A DNA stretch of 63,813 bases, taken from Pedobacter terrae (GTDB lineage Bacteria > Bacteroidota > Bacteroidia > Sphingobacteriales > Sphingobacteriaceae). The translations under genes and the position numbers were made by a program. The notes beneath the pieces were generated by a model. It made no database searches. It was not told the DNA's origin and saw only the letters and a list, made by a program, of their open reading frames with translations. Positions 49,945-59,098 of this stretch are shown here, in pieces; the stretch's first letter is position 1, and every line of letters begins with the position of its first letter. The stretch covers positions 1 to 63,813 of the forward strand of contig NZ_FNCH01000027.1 of NCBI RefSeq assembly GCF_900100705.1, written 5' to 3'.

Positions 49945-51417
49945 ATGCTGAGTACTTTTTTAAGCCATCAAAGAAAATCTTTCTGGCGTTCGCGAAACAG
50001 GGGCGGTAGTATTGCTGGCCAGATTGTTTTGGGTTTCGTTCTGCTTTACTTCTTTGCCATCGCTGTTGGCGTAGGTTTTGGAATGTCGCATTTTCTGCCA
50101 CAAATTTTTCCAAACAAAACGGTAATCTCCAGTTTCAATGGCATTATCCTTTATTATTTTGCATTCGATTTTATCATGCGTTTACAATTTCAGGAACTGC
50201 CTACACTAAGCATTATTCCTTATTTGCATTTAAGGATTTCGAGAAGCAAAATCATCAGTTTTTTAAATGTTAAAGCACTATTTTCTGCCTTTAACCTTTG
50301 GCCTTTTTTTATTTTTCTGCCTTTCTGCTTTACGCAGATTGCGCCAAACTTAGGTGCTGTTACCACCATCATGTATATCGTTTCGATACTTTCAATAATG
50401 GTTTTTAACAATTACCTCGTATTGTATATTAAACGTAAATCAATTACTAATACCCTTTATACCTTTTTCGGACTGGTTGTTATTGCTGCTTTTGCTGCTT
50501 TAGAATATTATAAGGTTATTTCTATCATGGCAGTTTCTGATTTCGTATTCAAAGGCATCGCCGCACAGCCTGCATATGGATTTGCATTTACGCTCGCAGC
50601 TGTTGCTATATTTTATTTCAATGCTGGTTTCCTGCGTAAAAATTTATACGTGGAAGAGCTGAGTGCCAAACAGGAGAAAAAAGGCAGTACCGATTATGCT
50701 TTCCTTAACCGCTTTGGTAAAGTTGGCGAACTGGCTGCTTTAGAATTAAAATTAATTCTCCGTCATAAACGTCCACGATCAGCAGTGATTATGGGCTTCT
50801 TTTTCCTTTTTTACGGGTTTATCTTTTATAAGGAAAAGGCGATCAATAGCGATGCCTTTGGCCAGATGATGTTTGGCGCTATATTTATGACAGGTATCTC
50901 GATCATTATTTATGGACAGTTTATGTTTGCCTGGCAAAGTGCCCACTTTGATGGTATATTGGCCAACAAAATCAATTTTAAAGATTACATTAAGGCTAAA
51001 TTTTTGCTTTTTACTATTGGCTGTACCATTATTACCGTACTGGCAAGTTTTTATGGATTTTTAAGTCCAAAATTATTGCTCCTGCACCTGGCTGCTTATT
51101 TTTATAATATTGGGTTTGGAACAGTAGTGGTACTTTACCTGGCTACTTTAAATTATAAAAGATTAGATATTACCAAAGCCGCAAGCTTTAACTATCAGGG
51201 AACCGGTGCTACCCAATGGCTTTTGATGTTTCCTTATGCACTTACACCTATTATCATGTATGTGCCATTTGGCATATTAAATAAACCTTACTGGGGCCTG
51301 GCTGTAGTGGGCGTATTCGGTTTGGCCATGCTCTTGTTAAGGGGCTTCTGGGTAAACTATATTGCTAAAAGACTTGAAAAACAACGATATAAAATAGCCG
51401 AAGGCTTTAGAGAATAA
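49945..51417 (+). CDS. DUF5687 family ABC exporter permease
   Basis: The 490-aa inner membrane protein has about twelve hydrophobic segments. The start (MLSTFLSHQRKSFWRSRNRG) and the motif ALELKLILRHKRPRSAVIMG near residue 265 fit DUF5687, a Bacteroidota permease family usually coupled to an ABC ATPase. The ATPase gene starts 2 bp after its stop. The pair should export an unknown substrate. Confidence 0.85.
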   Translation: MLSTFLSHQRKSFWRSRNRGGSIAGQIVLGFVLLYFFAIAVGVGFGMSHFLPQIFPNKTVISSFNGIILYYFAFDFIMRLQFQELPTLSIIPYLHLRISRSKIISFLNVKALFSAFNLWPFFIFLPFCFTQIAPNLGAVTTIMYIVSILSIMVFNNYLVLYIKRKSITNTLYTFFGLVVIAAFAALEYYKVISIMAVSDFVFKGIAAQPAYGFAFTLAAVAIFYFNAGFLRKNLYVEELSAKQEKKGSTDYAFLNRFGKVGELAALELKLILRHKRPRSAVIMGFFFLFYGFIFYKEKAINSDAFGQMMFGAIFMTGISIIIYGQFMFAWQSAHFDGILANKINFKDYIKAKFLLFTIGCTIITVLASFYGFLSPKLLLLHLAAYFYNIGFGTVVVLYLATLNYKRLDITKAASFNYQGTGATQWLLMFPYALTPIIMYVPFGILNKPYWGLAVVGVFGLAMLLLRGFWVNYIAKRLEKQRYKIAEGFRE

Positions 51418-51419
51418 TT

Positions 51420-52112
51420 ATGATTTTAGAAGTTAAGAAATTACAAAAAGTTTATGGCGATAAAACCGTTGTAAACATCGAAGATCTACAGATTGCTGCC
51501 GGAGAAACCGTAGGTTTAGTAGGGAATAACGGTGCCGGTAAAACTACATTCTTTAGGATGCTTTTAGACTTAATCCGCCCAACTACAGGTGAGGTTTTAT
51601 CGAAAGGTGAAAATGTAATGCAAAATGATAACTGGAAAAATTACACTGCATCTTTTCTGGACGAGGGTTTCCTGATCGATTATCTAACACCTGAAGAGTA
51701 TTTTATCTTTATCGGAAGTTTACACAATTTAAGCATTGCCGATGTTTCTGCATACCTTAACCAATATGGAGAGTTTTTTAATGGCGAAATCCTGAACAGC
51801 GGAAAGTACATACGCGATTTTAGTAAAGGGAACCAGGTTAAAGTAGGTATTGCTGCCGCTTTAATGCAAAAGCCTGAAATATTAATCCTTGATGAGCCTT
51901 TTGCCAATCTCGATCCAACCACGCAGATCCGCTTAAAGAATTTGTTGAAAGCACAGGCAGGAAACATGACTACTTTTATCTCTAGCCATGATTTAAACCA
52001 TGTTACCGATGTTTGTAGTCGCATTGTGCTGGTCGAAAAAGGACAGGTAATCAAAGATTTTAAAACAGATGAAAATACTTTAAAAGAGTTGGAGAGTTAT
52101 TTTTCAGCTTAA
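51420..52112 (+). CDS. ABC transporter ATP-binding protein
   Basis: The 230-aa ATPase has Walker A GNNGAGKT at 35-42, Walker B ILILDEPFANLDP and switch histidine in FISSHDLNHV. The signature is an unusual FSKGNQVKVGIA in place of LSGGQ, as in some ABC exporters of this type. It pairs with the preceding DUF5687 permease. A terminator follows 32 bp after the stop, so the two genes form one unit. Confidence 0.92.
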   Translation: MILEVKKLQKVYGDKTVVNIEDLQIAAGETVGLVGNNGAGKTTFFRMLLDLIRPTTGEVLSKGENVMQNDNWKNYTASFLDEGFLIDYLTPEEYFIFIGSLHNLSIADVSAYLNQYGEFFNGEILNSGKYIRDFSKGNQVKVGIAAALMQKPEILILDEPFANLDPTTQIRLKNLLKAQAGNMTTFISSHDLNHVTDVCSRIVLVEKGQVIKDFKTDENTLKELESYFSA

Positions 52113-52143
52113 TTTTTTGTACTAAGAATGATACAATGTGTGC

Positions 52144-52175
52144 AAAGGGTCCTGAGTTATTGGGACTCTTTTTTG
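52144..52175 (+). terminator. Terminator of the DUF5687/ABC pair
   Basis: AAAGGGTCC (52144-52152) pairs with GGACTCTTT (52163-52171) with one G-T wobble and a 10-nt loop; T residues continue to 52174. Confidence 0.75.
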
Positions 52176-52290
52176 TATAAACAACATTCGGTTTATTGTG
52201 AATGGAGATAAAAAGGTGCGAAAACAGCGTGCTGATAGTTTTTGGCATTGTGTTTGAATGTGTTGGTGGAAATTATAAATCTAGCATATC

Positions 52291-52968
52291 ATGAGTATTT
52301 CAAAAGTAAGAATAGCGACATTAAGTATAGGATTAGCTGTGGGGTCGATGGCATTTCAAAGTTGTGATAGTTTAACTAAAACACAAAAAGGTGCCGGTAT
52401 TGGTGCAGCAGCAGGTGGTGTAATTGGTGCATTAATTGGTAAAAAGGCTGGTAACACAGCAGTGGGTGCGTTAATTGGTGGTGCTATAGGTGGTACAGCA
52501 GGTGCTTTTATCGGTCGTAGAATGGACAGACAGGCTGCTGAAATTCAAAAAGCTATTCCTAACGCAGAAGTGATCCGTGAAGGCGAAGGTATTATTGTGA
52601 AATTTGACAGTGGTATTTTATTCGATTTCGATAAAACCGCTTTAAAAGATGCAGCCAAAACCAATATTCAGAGTTTAGCTTCTTCATTAAATCAATATCC
52701 TGATACAGATATCAAAATTATCGGCCATACCGATAACAAAGGTACTGAACAATATAACATGGGGCTTTCAGAAAGAAGAGCAGCTGCAGTTAAAGCTTAT
52801 GCTGTTTCTCAAGGTGTTCCATCATCGAGATTAGTAACCATTGGTAAAGGTTTTGCTGAGCCAATTGCCGATAATACTACTGATGCAGGCCGCGCAGCTA
52901 ACCGTCGTGTAGAAATCGTAATTGTTGCCAACGATGCTTTAAAAGCTACGGCACAAAAACAAGGATAA
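52291..52968 (+). CDS. Glycine-zipper OmpA-family lipoprotein
   Basis: The 225-aa protein has a lipoprotein signal with lipobox FQSC (cysteine 25). A glycine-zipper domain follows at about 33-75 (GAGIGAAAGGVIGALIGKKA), then an OmpA C-terminal peptidoglycan-binding domain (FDFDKTALKDAAKTNIQSL, HTDNKGTEQYNMGLSERRA, ANRRVEIVI). It resembles YiaD and should link the outer membrane to the cell wall. It is a monocistronic gene with its own terminator. Confidence 0.92.
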   Translation: MSISKVRIATLSIGLAVGSMAFQSCDSLTKTQKGAGIGAAAGGVIGALIGKKAGNTAVGALIGGAIGGTAGAFIGRRMDRQAAEIQKAIPNAEVIREGEGIIVKFDSGILFDFDKTALKDAAKTNIQSLASSLNQYPDTDIKIIGHTDNKGTEQYNMGLSERRAAAVKAYAVSQGVPSSRLVTIGKGFAEPIADNTTDAGRAANRRVEIVIVANDALKATAQKQG

Positions 52969-53011
52969 TATCGAAAATTCCCTCTACCTATGAGGTCAAT
53001 ATATATGCAGC

Positions 53012-53039
53012 CCCAGTGTACAAGCACTGGGGTTTTTTC
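53012..53039 (+). terminator. Terminator of the OmpA lipoprotein gene
   Basis: A perfect 8-bp stem (CCCCAGTG and CACTGGGG) with a 6-nt loop is followed by six T residues. Confidence 0.9.
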
Positions 53040-53275
53040 ATTTAAGATTCAACAACGCTATTTGTGGTGTCTGATGTTCTCATATGACTGAATATATTTT
53101 ATTTTTGGAAAGCAGGTTCCTGTGCATATCGGTTCAGATAGCGCCGCCATTCGCTTTATCCCGACTTTAAGTTGGGATGTCCGATACTATTATATCGTTT
53201 AGATAATCTGGGTTGTGCCCGGAAGCTAAAACGCCGCATGATGATCCCGTTAGGAAAAGTAACTAAAATTCCTCA

Positions 53276-53620
53276 CTACGAATAAATATCTTCAAAATAA
53301 CTCACCACCAGCGATTTCATCAGCATTTCCTGCTCCAACATGGTATAAGGTGGAATGGCTTTGATTAATTTCCAGTGCGGCCAGCCATCCTGGTCCAATC
53401 CTTCCAGTTCATAAAATCCCATTTCGCTCAATAAGCGGCAGGTAGCAATGTGCATGAGCTCTTCTTTCTGGCGTTTACTGTATTTCTTCGGCCCCTTGCC
53501 CAGTTCCTGAACGCCGATGAGAAAAAGCATTACCTTTAAATCAGGAAAATCTGAATCAAATTCAGTTGAAATCCTTTCCTGTAAAACTTTCCACTTGGCA
53601 TTAATCTCCGACGGTTTCAT
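53276..53620 (-). CDS. Conserved hypothetical protein (114 aa)
   Basis: The small helical, soluble protein starts MKPSEINAKWKVLQERISTE. It has LKVMLFLIGVQELGKGPKKY, a lysine-rich middle, and DQDGWPHWKLIKAIPP. Proteins of this pattern occur in many Bacteroidota, but I know of no function. There is no signal peptide. It is a single gene divergent from the dehydrogenase gene at 53726. The 307 bp to its right-hand neighbour on the other side (52969-53275) hold the OmpA terminator and repeat-like G+C-rich debris. Confidence 0.65.
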   Translation of the reverse strand: MKPSEINAKWKVLQERISTEFDSDFPDLKVMLFLIGVQELGKGPKKYSKRQKEELMHIATCRLLSEMGFYELEGLDQDGWPHWKLIKAIPPYTMLEQEMLMKSLVVSYFEDIYS

Positions 53621-53725
53621 GCCAGCAAAGATAGTGTAAAAACGTGTAAGCCTTAAGTAAAACGTTTAGGCTTTTTAACACTTAGCCTTGAATGGTAATG
53701 GTATTTTTGGTTACATTTATAACCT

Positions 53726-54763
53726 ATGGATACGAATATCAATAAAACAATTAATGCGGGTTTATTAGCTTACGGCATGTCGGGGAAGGTTTTTCACGCC
53801 CCCTTTTTGCAGGCACACAGCGGCTTCAACTTAAAGGCTATAGTAGAACGCAGCCATAAAAACGCGGTAAACGACTATCCTGCTATTATAAGCTACAATA
53901 GTGTTGATGAACTCCTGAATGACGAGGAAATAGAGCTAATCGTAATTAACACTCCGAACAATCTCCATTACGAACATGCAAAAGCAGCCTTGAATAAAAA
54001 CAAACATATTTTAGTAGAAAAACCTTTTACCGCTACAACAGCGCAGGCAAAAGAGCTTTTCGAGTTGGCCGATAGTGTAGGCAAACAAATTTTCTTTTAC
54101 CAGAACCGCCGCTGGGACAGTGATTTTACATCTGTACGTAAGGTGATTGGAAGTGGTAAATTGGGTAAACTGGTTGAAGTGCATTTGCGTTATGATCGTT
54201 ACCGTAACGTAATTGGACCAAAAGTATTTAAAGAAACCCCTGTAGAGGCCAGCGGACTTCTATACGATTTGGGACCACACCTTTTAGATCAGGTAATCAG
54301 CCTTTTTGGCAAACCTTTAAGTTATCATAAAATTTTAGGTAAAAATAGGGCCGGCACTTTAGTAGATGATTATTTTTCGATCCAATTAACTTATCCTGAT
54401 AGCGTGTATGTTTTTGTTACTTCGAGCATGTTGGTAGTAAATTCGCAGGCAGCCTTTATTTTACACGGCGTAAATGGCAGCTTTATTAAACAAAGAGCCG
54501 ATATTCAGGAAGAACAGTTGTTGGCTGGCATGAAATTAACCGATCCGGATTATGGCATTGAGCCTGCAAATAAAGAAGGTTTATTAACTACCATTGATGC
54601 TGACGGAAAGAAAACCGAGGAGCACATTCCGTCGGAAATAGGAAGTTATTTACCGCTTTTTGAAGCCGTTTACCAGGCGATAGCCAACAATAAACCTTAT
54701 CCCGTAACGCGAGCGGATGTTTTAACACAAATTGAAATTATAGAAAGCCCTGCAATATCATAA
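53726..54763 (+). CDS. Gfo/Idh/MocA family oxidoreductase
   Basis: The 345-aa NAD(P)-dependent dehydrogenase has the N-terminal Rossmann domain (NAGLLAYGMSGKVFHAPFLQ) and the conserved EKPF motif (HILVEKPFTATTAQAKEL) whose lysine is catalytic. The C-terminal alpha/beta domain includes GLLYDLGPHLLDQVISLFG. The branch including YdgJ and scyllo-inositol dehydrogenases has the same SGKVFHAP start. The substrate is likely a cyclitol or sugar. The next gene lies 8 bp downstream. Confidence 0.88.
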   Translation: MDTNINKTINAGLLAYGMSGKVFHAPFLQAHSGFNLKAIVERSHKNAVNDYPAIISYNSVDELLNDEEIELIVINTPNNLHYEHAKAALNKNKHILVEKPFTATTAQAKELFELADSVGKQIFFYQNRRWDSDFTSVRKVIGSGKLGKLVEVHLRYDRYRNVIGPKVFKETPVEASGLLYDLGPHLLDQVISLFGKPLSYHKILGKNRAGTLVDDYFSIQLTYPDSVYVFVTSSMLVVNSQAAFILHGVNGSFIKQRADIQEEQLLAGMKLTDPDYGIEPANKEGLLTTIDADGKKTEEHIPSEIGSYLPLFEAVYQAIANNKPYPVTRADVLTQIEIIESPAIS

Positions 54764-54771
54764 TCCTGAGC

Positions 54772-55545
54772 ATGAATTCTCTCCCTTTTATATACCTCAT
54801 TCCAATTTTTCTGATTGCCCTTTATTTAATCCTGAAGAAAAAGAAAGTGGCAGTAACGCCTTTAACCGATGTAGACAAAAAAATACTCGACGACTACGTG
54901 AGTTATTACCATAATCTTGATTCGACAGATAAACGTAGATTTGAAGAAAAAATAGCCGCATTTTTCAGTACGGTTAAAATTGAACCGGTTGGTTTGGAAA
55001 TGACCACATTAGATGAGTTACTGATTGCTTCGAGTGCGGTAATACCCATTTTTGGTTTCGACAATTGGGAATACAAAAACCTGACCAGCGTTTTATTGTA
55101 TCCGGATACTTTTAATAAGGATTTTCAGTTTGATAACGGCGAAAGGAATATTATGGGCATGGTGGGTACAGGTTATATGAACGGACAAATGATTTTATCG
55201 CGTTCGGCATTGCGCCATGGTTTTTCTAAAAGTGCTGGCAAAGAAAATACAGCCATACATGAATTTGTACATCTTTTAGATAAATCTGATGGGGCAACTG
55301 ATGGTGTTCCGGAGAATTTATTGGCACATGAGTACACTTTACCATGGATTAAAATGATGCATGAGGAAATGGAAAAAATTGCAGATAACAAATCGGATAT
55401 TAACCCTTATGCCATGACCAATCAGGCCGAATTTTTTGCCGTGGTTTCTGAATATTTTTTTGAAAACCCCGAGCTGTTAAAAGATAAACATCCCGAATTG
55501 TATTTTCAGTTGAGTCGTATTTTTGCCCAGCAACCCGCCGGATAG
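54772..55545 (+). CDS. MtfA-like zinc peptidase (M90 family)
   Basis: The 257-aa protein has an N-terminal membrane helix (LPFIYLIPIFLIALYLIL) and the MtfA/DgsA zinc-peptidase domain with HEFVH at 163-167 (IHEFVHLLDKSDG) and a downstream glutamate in the NQAEFFAVVSEYFFE motif, giving an anthrax-toxin-like metal site. E. coli MtfA binds the Mlc repressor and is soluble; this one is membrane-anchored, so its target may differ. It lies 8 bp after the dehydrogenase gene. Confidence 0.87.
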   Translation: MNSLPFIYLIPIFLIALYLILKKKKVAVTPLTDVDKKILDDYVSYYHNLDSTDKRRFEEKIAAFFSTVKIEPVGLEMTTLDELLIASSAVIPIFGFDNWEYKNLTSVLLYPDTFNKDFQFDNGERNIMGMVGTGYMNGQMILSRSALRHGFSKSAGKENTAIHEFVHLLDKSDGATDGVPENLLAHEYTLPWIKMMHEEMEKIADNKSDINPYAMTNQAEFFAVVSEYFFENPELLKDKHPELYFQLSRIFAQQPAG

Positions 55546-55562
55546 TTGATTAACAAAGGAAG

Positions 55563-56453
55563 ATGAAAATAATAATCACATTGCTCTGCAGTTTAGCCTC
55601 ACTTGGTGTGTGGGCACAAAAAACATATTCGCTTAAGCAGAATTACACGACAGGGAATAAGTATGATTTTTCGTTTGTTTCAGATCAGATCATCAATCAG
55701 AAAATTGCGGGCAGAAGCATTAACTCCACGCAAACCATTGGTACAGATTACATTTTTGATATCACCGAAGGACACAACGGCGATAAAGATATAAAGGTAA
55801 CCTACAATAGGTTGTTTATGAAATCGAATGCAATGGGAAATGCCATGACATTGAGTTCTGATGATCAGGATAGTACCAAAAAGAATCCTTTTAGCGGATT
55901 AAAAGGCGAATCTTTTTACATGACGATAAGCCCGGCCGGTGTGGTTAAAACCGTTGCTGGCATAGATAAGATGTTGGATAATATGGCGGTAAGGATGAGT
56001 AAAGATACCAGTCAGGTTAAACAGTTTAAAAATGCTTTAAGTAAACAATTTAGCAATGAAATAGTAAAGCAGACAATGGAATCGTCATTTAAAATTTATC
56101 CCGATAAAGCGGTTAAAATTGGCGATAGCTGGACTATTGATACCAAAATGCAAATGAGTATGCCCATTGAAACCATTATGCAATATACTTTGAAAGAAGT
56201 AAAGGATGGCATTGCTATATTGAGCGTAAAAGGAACATTGGTTTCAAAAGGAAATTTTGAAGCAATGGGCAACAAAATGGAAACAGATTTACAGGGAACC
56301 AATTCTGGTGAAACATCTATCGAGATCAAAACCGGTATTGTGCAGAACAGTCACCTACGGGTAGAGTTGTATGGAAAAATGAAATCGATGGGACAGGATA
56401 TCGATTTTGAAATGCAGGGCATTAATAAAGTTGTTGGGAAAGAGATTAATTAA
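55563..56453 (+). CDS. DUF6263 family exported protein
   Basis: The 296-aa product has a signal peptide (MKIIITLLCSLASLGVWAQ) and the pattern of DUF6263: a beta-rich fold starting YSLKQNYTTGNKYDFSF, FYMTISPAGVVKTVAGIDKM, KIGDSWTIDTKMQMS and GETSIEIKTGIVQNSHLRVE. It is periplasmic or outer-membrane associated. The function of the family is unknown. It may be cotranscribed with the MtfA-like gene (17-bp gap). Confidence 0.8.
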   Translation: MKIIITLLCSLASLGVWAQKTYSLKQNYTTGNKYDFSFVSDQIINQKIAGRSINSTQTIGTDYIFDITEGHNGDKDIKVTYNRLFMKSNAMGNAMTLSSDDQDSTKKNPFSGLKGESFYMTISPAGVVKTVAGIDKMLDNMAVRMSKDTSQVKQFKNALSKQFSNEIVKQTMESSFKIYPDKAVKIGDSWTIDTKMQMSMPIETIMQYTLKEVKDGIAILSVKGTLVSKGNFEAMGNKMETDLQGTNSGETSIEIKTGIVQNSHLRVELYGKMKSMGQDIDFEMQGINKVVGKEIN

Positions 56454-56460
56454 TTTATTC

Positions 56461-56493
56461 AGACCTCGCAGTTTTTAAAGACCTGCGAGGTCT
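56461..56493. terminator. Palindrome between convergent genes, probable bidirectional terminator
   Basis: AGACCTCGCAG (56461-56471) and CTGCGAGGTCT (56483-56493) form a perfect 11-bp stem with an 11-nt loop between the stops of two convergent genes. The core CCTCGCAG matches the REP-like palindrome at 43306-43338. Confidence 0.65.
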
Positions 56494-56499
56494 TTAAAA

Positions 56500-57486
56500 C
56501 TATAAACTACCCGTTAAGGCCACCAAGAACTCAGTTGGGATCTCAATGTGCGGGATATGTCCACAGGCATCAAATTCGATAATTTTAGCACCAATAATTT
56601 TGGCCGCAGTCTGTTTGCCTAAAAATTTATACTGTCCATGTAGAGCCTGTTGATCTGGAGTAAGCAATGCTTTGCCAACAATGGTTTTATCTTCCTTACC
56701 GATAAATAAAACAGTTGGCACTTTTAAATTCTGAAATTCGTATACCACAGGTTGCTCATAAATCATAGTATAGGTGAGTGCAGCTACTTTAGCCCAGCGG
56801 GGGTAGTCAGAACTATTGGTAACCCCTCCGGCAATGTCTACCAAATATTCATATTCGGGTTTCCAGTGAGTAAAATAAGAACCCTGGTAGTATTTTCGTA
56901 TGCTTTCGGCGGTGCTTTTAAGTTCCGTTTGGTATTGTTGTGCTGTAGTAATATAAGGGATAAACGTTTTATAGTCCTCTAATCCGATCGGATTTTCAAG
57001 TAAAAGCTTTTCTGTTTTTTCAGGATACATCAATGCGAAACGGGTGGCCAGCATACCACCCATGCTATGCCCCAGAACTATGGTTTTTTGAACGCCAAGC
57101 GTATCTAAAAGTCTTTTGTTCCAGGCCGCCATTTGGTGGAAACTGTAATGAATAAATGCTTTAGATGATTTACCGAAGCCAATCTGATCAGGAACAATTA
57201 CCCGGTAACCAATATTGGTTAGGGCCTTGATTACGTTGGTCCAATAGTAGCCGCCAAAGTTTTTTCCATGAAAAAGGATAGCCGTTTTGCCATTGGCATT
57301 TGAAGTGGGTGCAACATCCATATAAGCCATTTTAATATCCTGTCCTTCCGTATTGATCGGGAAATACTTAACCGGGTAGGGATATTTTACATTATCAAGG
57401 GTAATGGATAGCGTATCAGTTTTTTGTGCCTGTGCATGGCTAAAAATAAACAGGCTAAGTGCTAATAACAGGAAGTATCTCTTCAT
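56500..57486 (-). CDS. Exported alpha/beta hydrolase
   Basis: The 328-aa protein has a signal peptide (MKRYFLLLALSLFIFSHAQA). The alpha/beta hydrolase fold shows the oxyanion HG (ILFHGKNFGGYYW) and the nucleophile elbow VLGHSMGGM with Ser141. The later acid and histidine are in FIGKEDKTIVGKA and DACGHIPHIE. It should be a periplasmic esterase, lipase-like or haloalkane-type hydrolase; the substrate is unknown. It is convergent with the DUF6263 gene. Confidence 0.9.
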   Translation of the reverse strand: MKRYFLLLALSLFIFSHAQAQKTDTLSITLDNVKYPYPVKYFPINTEGQDIKMAYMDVAPTSNANGKTAILFHGKNFGGYYWTNVIKALTNIGYRVIVPDQIGFGKSSKAFIHYSFHQMAAWNKRLLDTLGVQKTIVLGHSMGGMLATRFALMYPEKTEKLLLENPIGLEDYKTFIPYITTAQQYQTELKSTAESIRKYYQGSYFTHWKPEYEYLVDIAGGVTNSSDYPRWAKVAALTYTMIYEQPVVYEFQNLKVPTVLFIGKEDKTIVGKALLTPDQQALHGQYKFLGKQTAAKIIGAKIIEFDACGHIPHIEIPTEFLVALTGSL

Positions 57487-57703
57487 TGATGGCTAATAAT
57501 GTAAAAAACTAATTGGCTCAAGTTAAACTTTTGCCAATTAGTTAGCTTAAAAATCATGCCCTTTTTATAAAACCGAAGAAAAGATGTATTGTATATAAAG
57601 TAAAGCGTAATAAGTTGGCTATATCATTAATACATCAGTCTGCCTTAGGGAAGTCAATATAAATGACGGCAATTGATCTACGCGTAAAATTCTCTAAAGT
57701 TAC

Positions 57704-57787
57704 CGTCATTTCGAGCGGAGTGTAACGCAGTCGAGAAATCTGTTTAGATAGATCTCTCCACTTCGCGTTGCTCCGGTCGAAACGACG
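57704..57787. repeat. Dispersed palindromic repeat in a 368-bp gap
   Basis: CGTCATTTCGAGCGGAGTG at the left and TTGCTCCGGTCGAAACGACG at the right form an imperfect hairpin of 84 nt, with inner segments CGAGAAATCT and AGATCTCTC pairing. Related sequences are at 43143, 32955 and 63640. The rest of the gap 57487-57854 shows no gene. Confidence 0.7.
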
Positions 57788-57854
57788 ACCATTCTATTGG
57801 AGTTTGTCAATGGTAAATAATTTATAGTATAAAAACCTATCATTTTCATTAAAA

Positions 57855-58703
57855 TTATTTCTTAAAAAGCTGTTTAAGCAATGGTGTCGGGATCTCTAAT
57901 GTTGTAGCGTCTGAAAAATCAGCAGAAAAGGTTTTTAGATTGACATTTTGCAATTTTACCCTAGATGTATCTGTGGTTTTAATATTCAGGTGATCAAAAG
58001 GAAAAGATTTTTGGCTGTTTTCTTCCATGTTTCCAATTTCAATTTCTGATTTATTTGCAATAATATACAGGTCTTTAAAACCGTTGGTATAACCATTAAA
58101 CTTAGTTTTGTTTAGGTTAAGGTAAAGTTTGCCAATTTTAGTGGGGTTAATTTCAGTTGTTTTTCCGGTTGGATCAGTATGGGTAATGTTGCCTGTTAAA
58201 AATAACTCTTCTGTATTATCTACATTTAATGTTATCGCATCTGAATGGGCACTAAATTCTAAAATGTTGGAGTTTGCTACCGAAACCTCATTAATAGCTG
58301 GACAGTAAATCACAATAACAATTTTTTCTATTCCATTATCTTCAGGAAAATTTTGAATCGAAAGCTGAAGTGTACCTTTGGCATCTACTTCATACTTTAA
58401 ATCGTTTTTAAACTTCTCCGGAATTTTTAAACCATATTTACTGTCTTCTTTTACAAAAAGTTGCACGCTAAAATGTTTTGCATCTTTAAATTGGATGGCT
58501 TTGAATGGTGTGTTTAAGGGGATGCTTAGCCTCTCTTTCGATTTTTGTTCTAAAGTTTCATTATTGATCTGCTGTGTTCCAAAATAAGTGTCTTCAATTC
58601 CTCTTTCTTTATAATTCAACTTTACATTTATACCTACAACTATAATTGGTATAACAATTAATAGCACTGCAATTGCGATTAGTAGTTTATTACTTGTTTT
58701 CAT
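57855..58703 (-). CDS. Membrane-anchored beta-rich protein (DUF2807-like)
   Basis: The 282-aa protein has one N-terminal membrane helix (KLLIAIAVLLIVIPIIVVGI) and a long repeated beta pattern (EVSVANSNILEFSAHSDAIT, IGKLYLNLNKTKFNGYTNGF) like the right-handed beta structures of DUF2807 head-GIN proteins. It is the last gene of an operon with a GntR regulator and an ABC exporter. DUF2807-like genes often follow such regulators in Bacteroidota, but their role is unknown. Confidence 0.7.
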   Translation of the reverse strand: MKTSNKLLIAIAVLLIVIPIIVVGINVKLNYKERGIEDTYFGTQQINNETLEQKSKERLSIPLNTPFKAIQFKDAKHFSVQLFVKEDSKYGLKIPEKFKNDLKYEVDAKGTLQLSIQNFPEDNGIEKIVIVIYCPAINEVSVANSNILEFSAHSDAITLNVDNTEELFLTGNITHTDPTGKTTEINPTKIGKLYLNLNKTKFNGYTNGFKDLYIIANKSEIEIGNMEENSQKSFPFDHLNIKTTDTSRVKLQNVNLKTFSADFSDATTLEIPTPLLKQLFKK

Positions 58704-58707
58704 TCTT

Positions 58708-59082
58708 TTAAGCGTTAAAGTTTTCTTTTACAAACGTTTTATATTGGTTTTCCAGCTCATCAAAACCGATGTTAAGCAGGTAGATATTCCTGAACACTAC
58801 AGGTAGCTCATCTGCTATAAACTGTTGCTTCCGGTAGCTTTTTACATGTTCAGTTGCAGCTTCATCTACAAAAAAACCTATTCCCCTTTTATTTTTGATG
58901 ATGTTTTTATTTTGCAGCAACTCATAAGTGCGCATTACCGTATTGGGGTTTACTTCCATTTCTACAGCTAATTCCCTTACCGAAGGAACTTTCTCATCGG
59001 CCTTCCATTTTCCAAGCAAAATGTGTTCACAAACGTATTCTGCTATCTGAAGGTATATCGCTTTATTATCTCTAAATTCCAT
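58708..59082 (-). CDS. GntR-family regulator, YtrA type
   Basis: The 124-aa protein has an N-terminal winged helix (YLQIAEYVCEHILLGKWKAD, PSVRELAVEMEVNPNTVMRT) and only a short C-terminal dimerisation helix, the mark of the YtrA subfamily, whose members repress adjacent ABC transporter genes. It lies downstream of the ABC permease and ATPase genes in the same operon. A palindrome at 60741-60760, upstream of the first gene, is its likely operator. Confidence 0.9.
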   Translation of the reverse strand: MEFRDNKAIYLQIAEYVCEHILLGKWKADEKVPSVRELAVEMEVNPNTVMRTYELLQNKNIIKNKRGIGFFVDEAATEHVKSYRKQQFIADELPVVFRNIYLLNIGFDELENQYKTFVKENFNA

Positions 59083-59098
59083 ATCTATACCTTTGTAA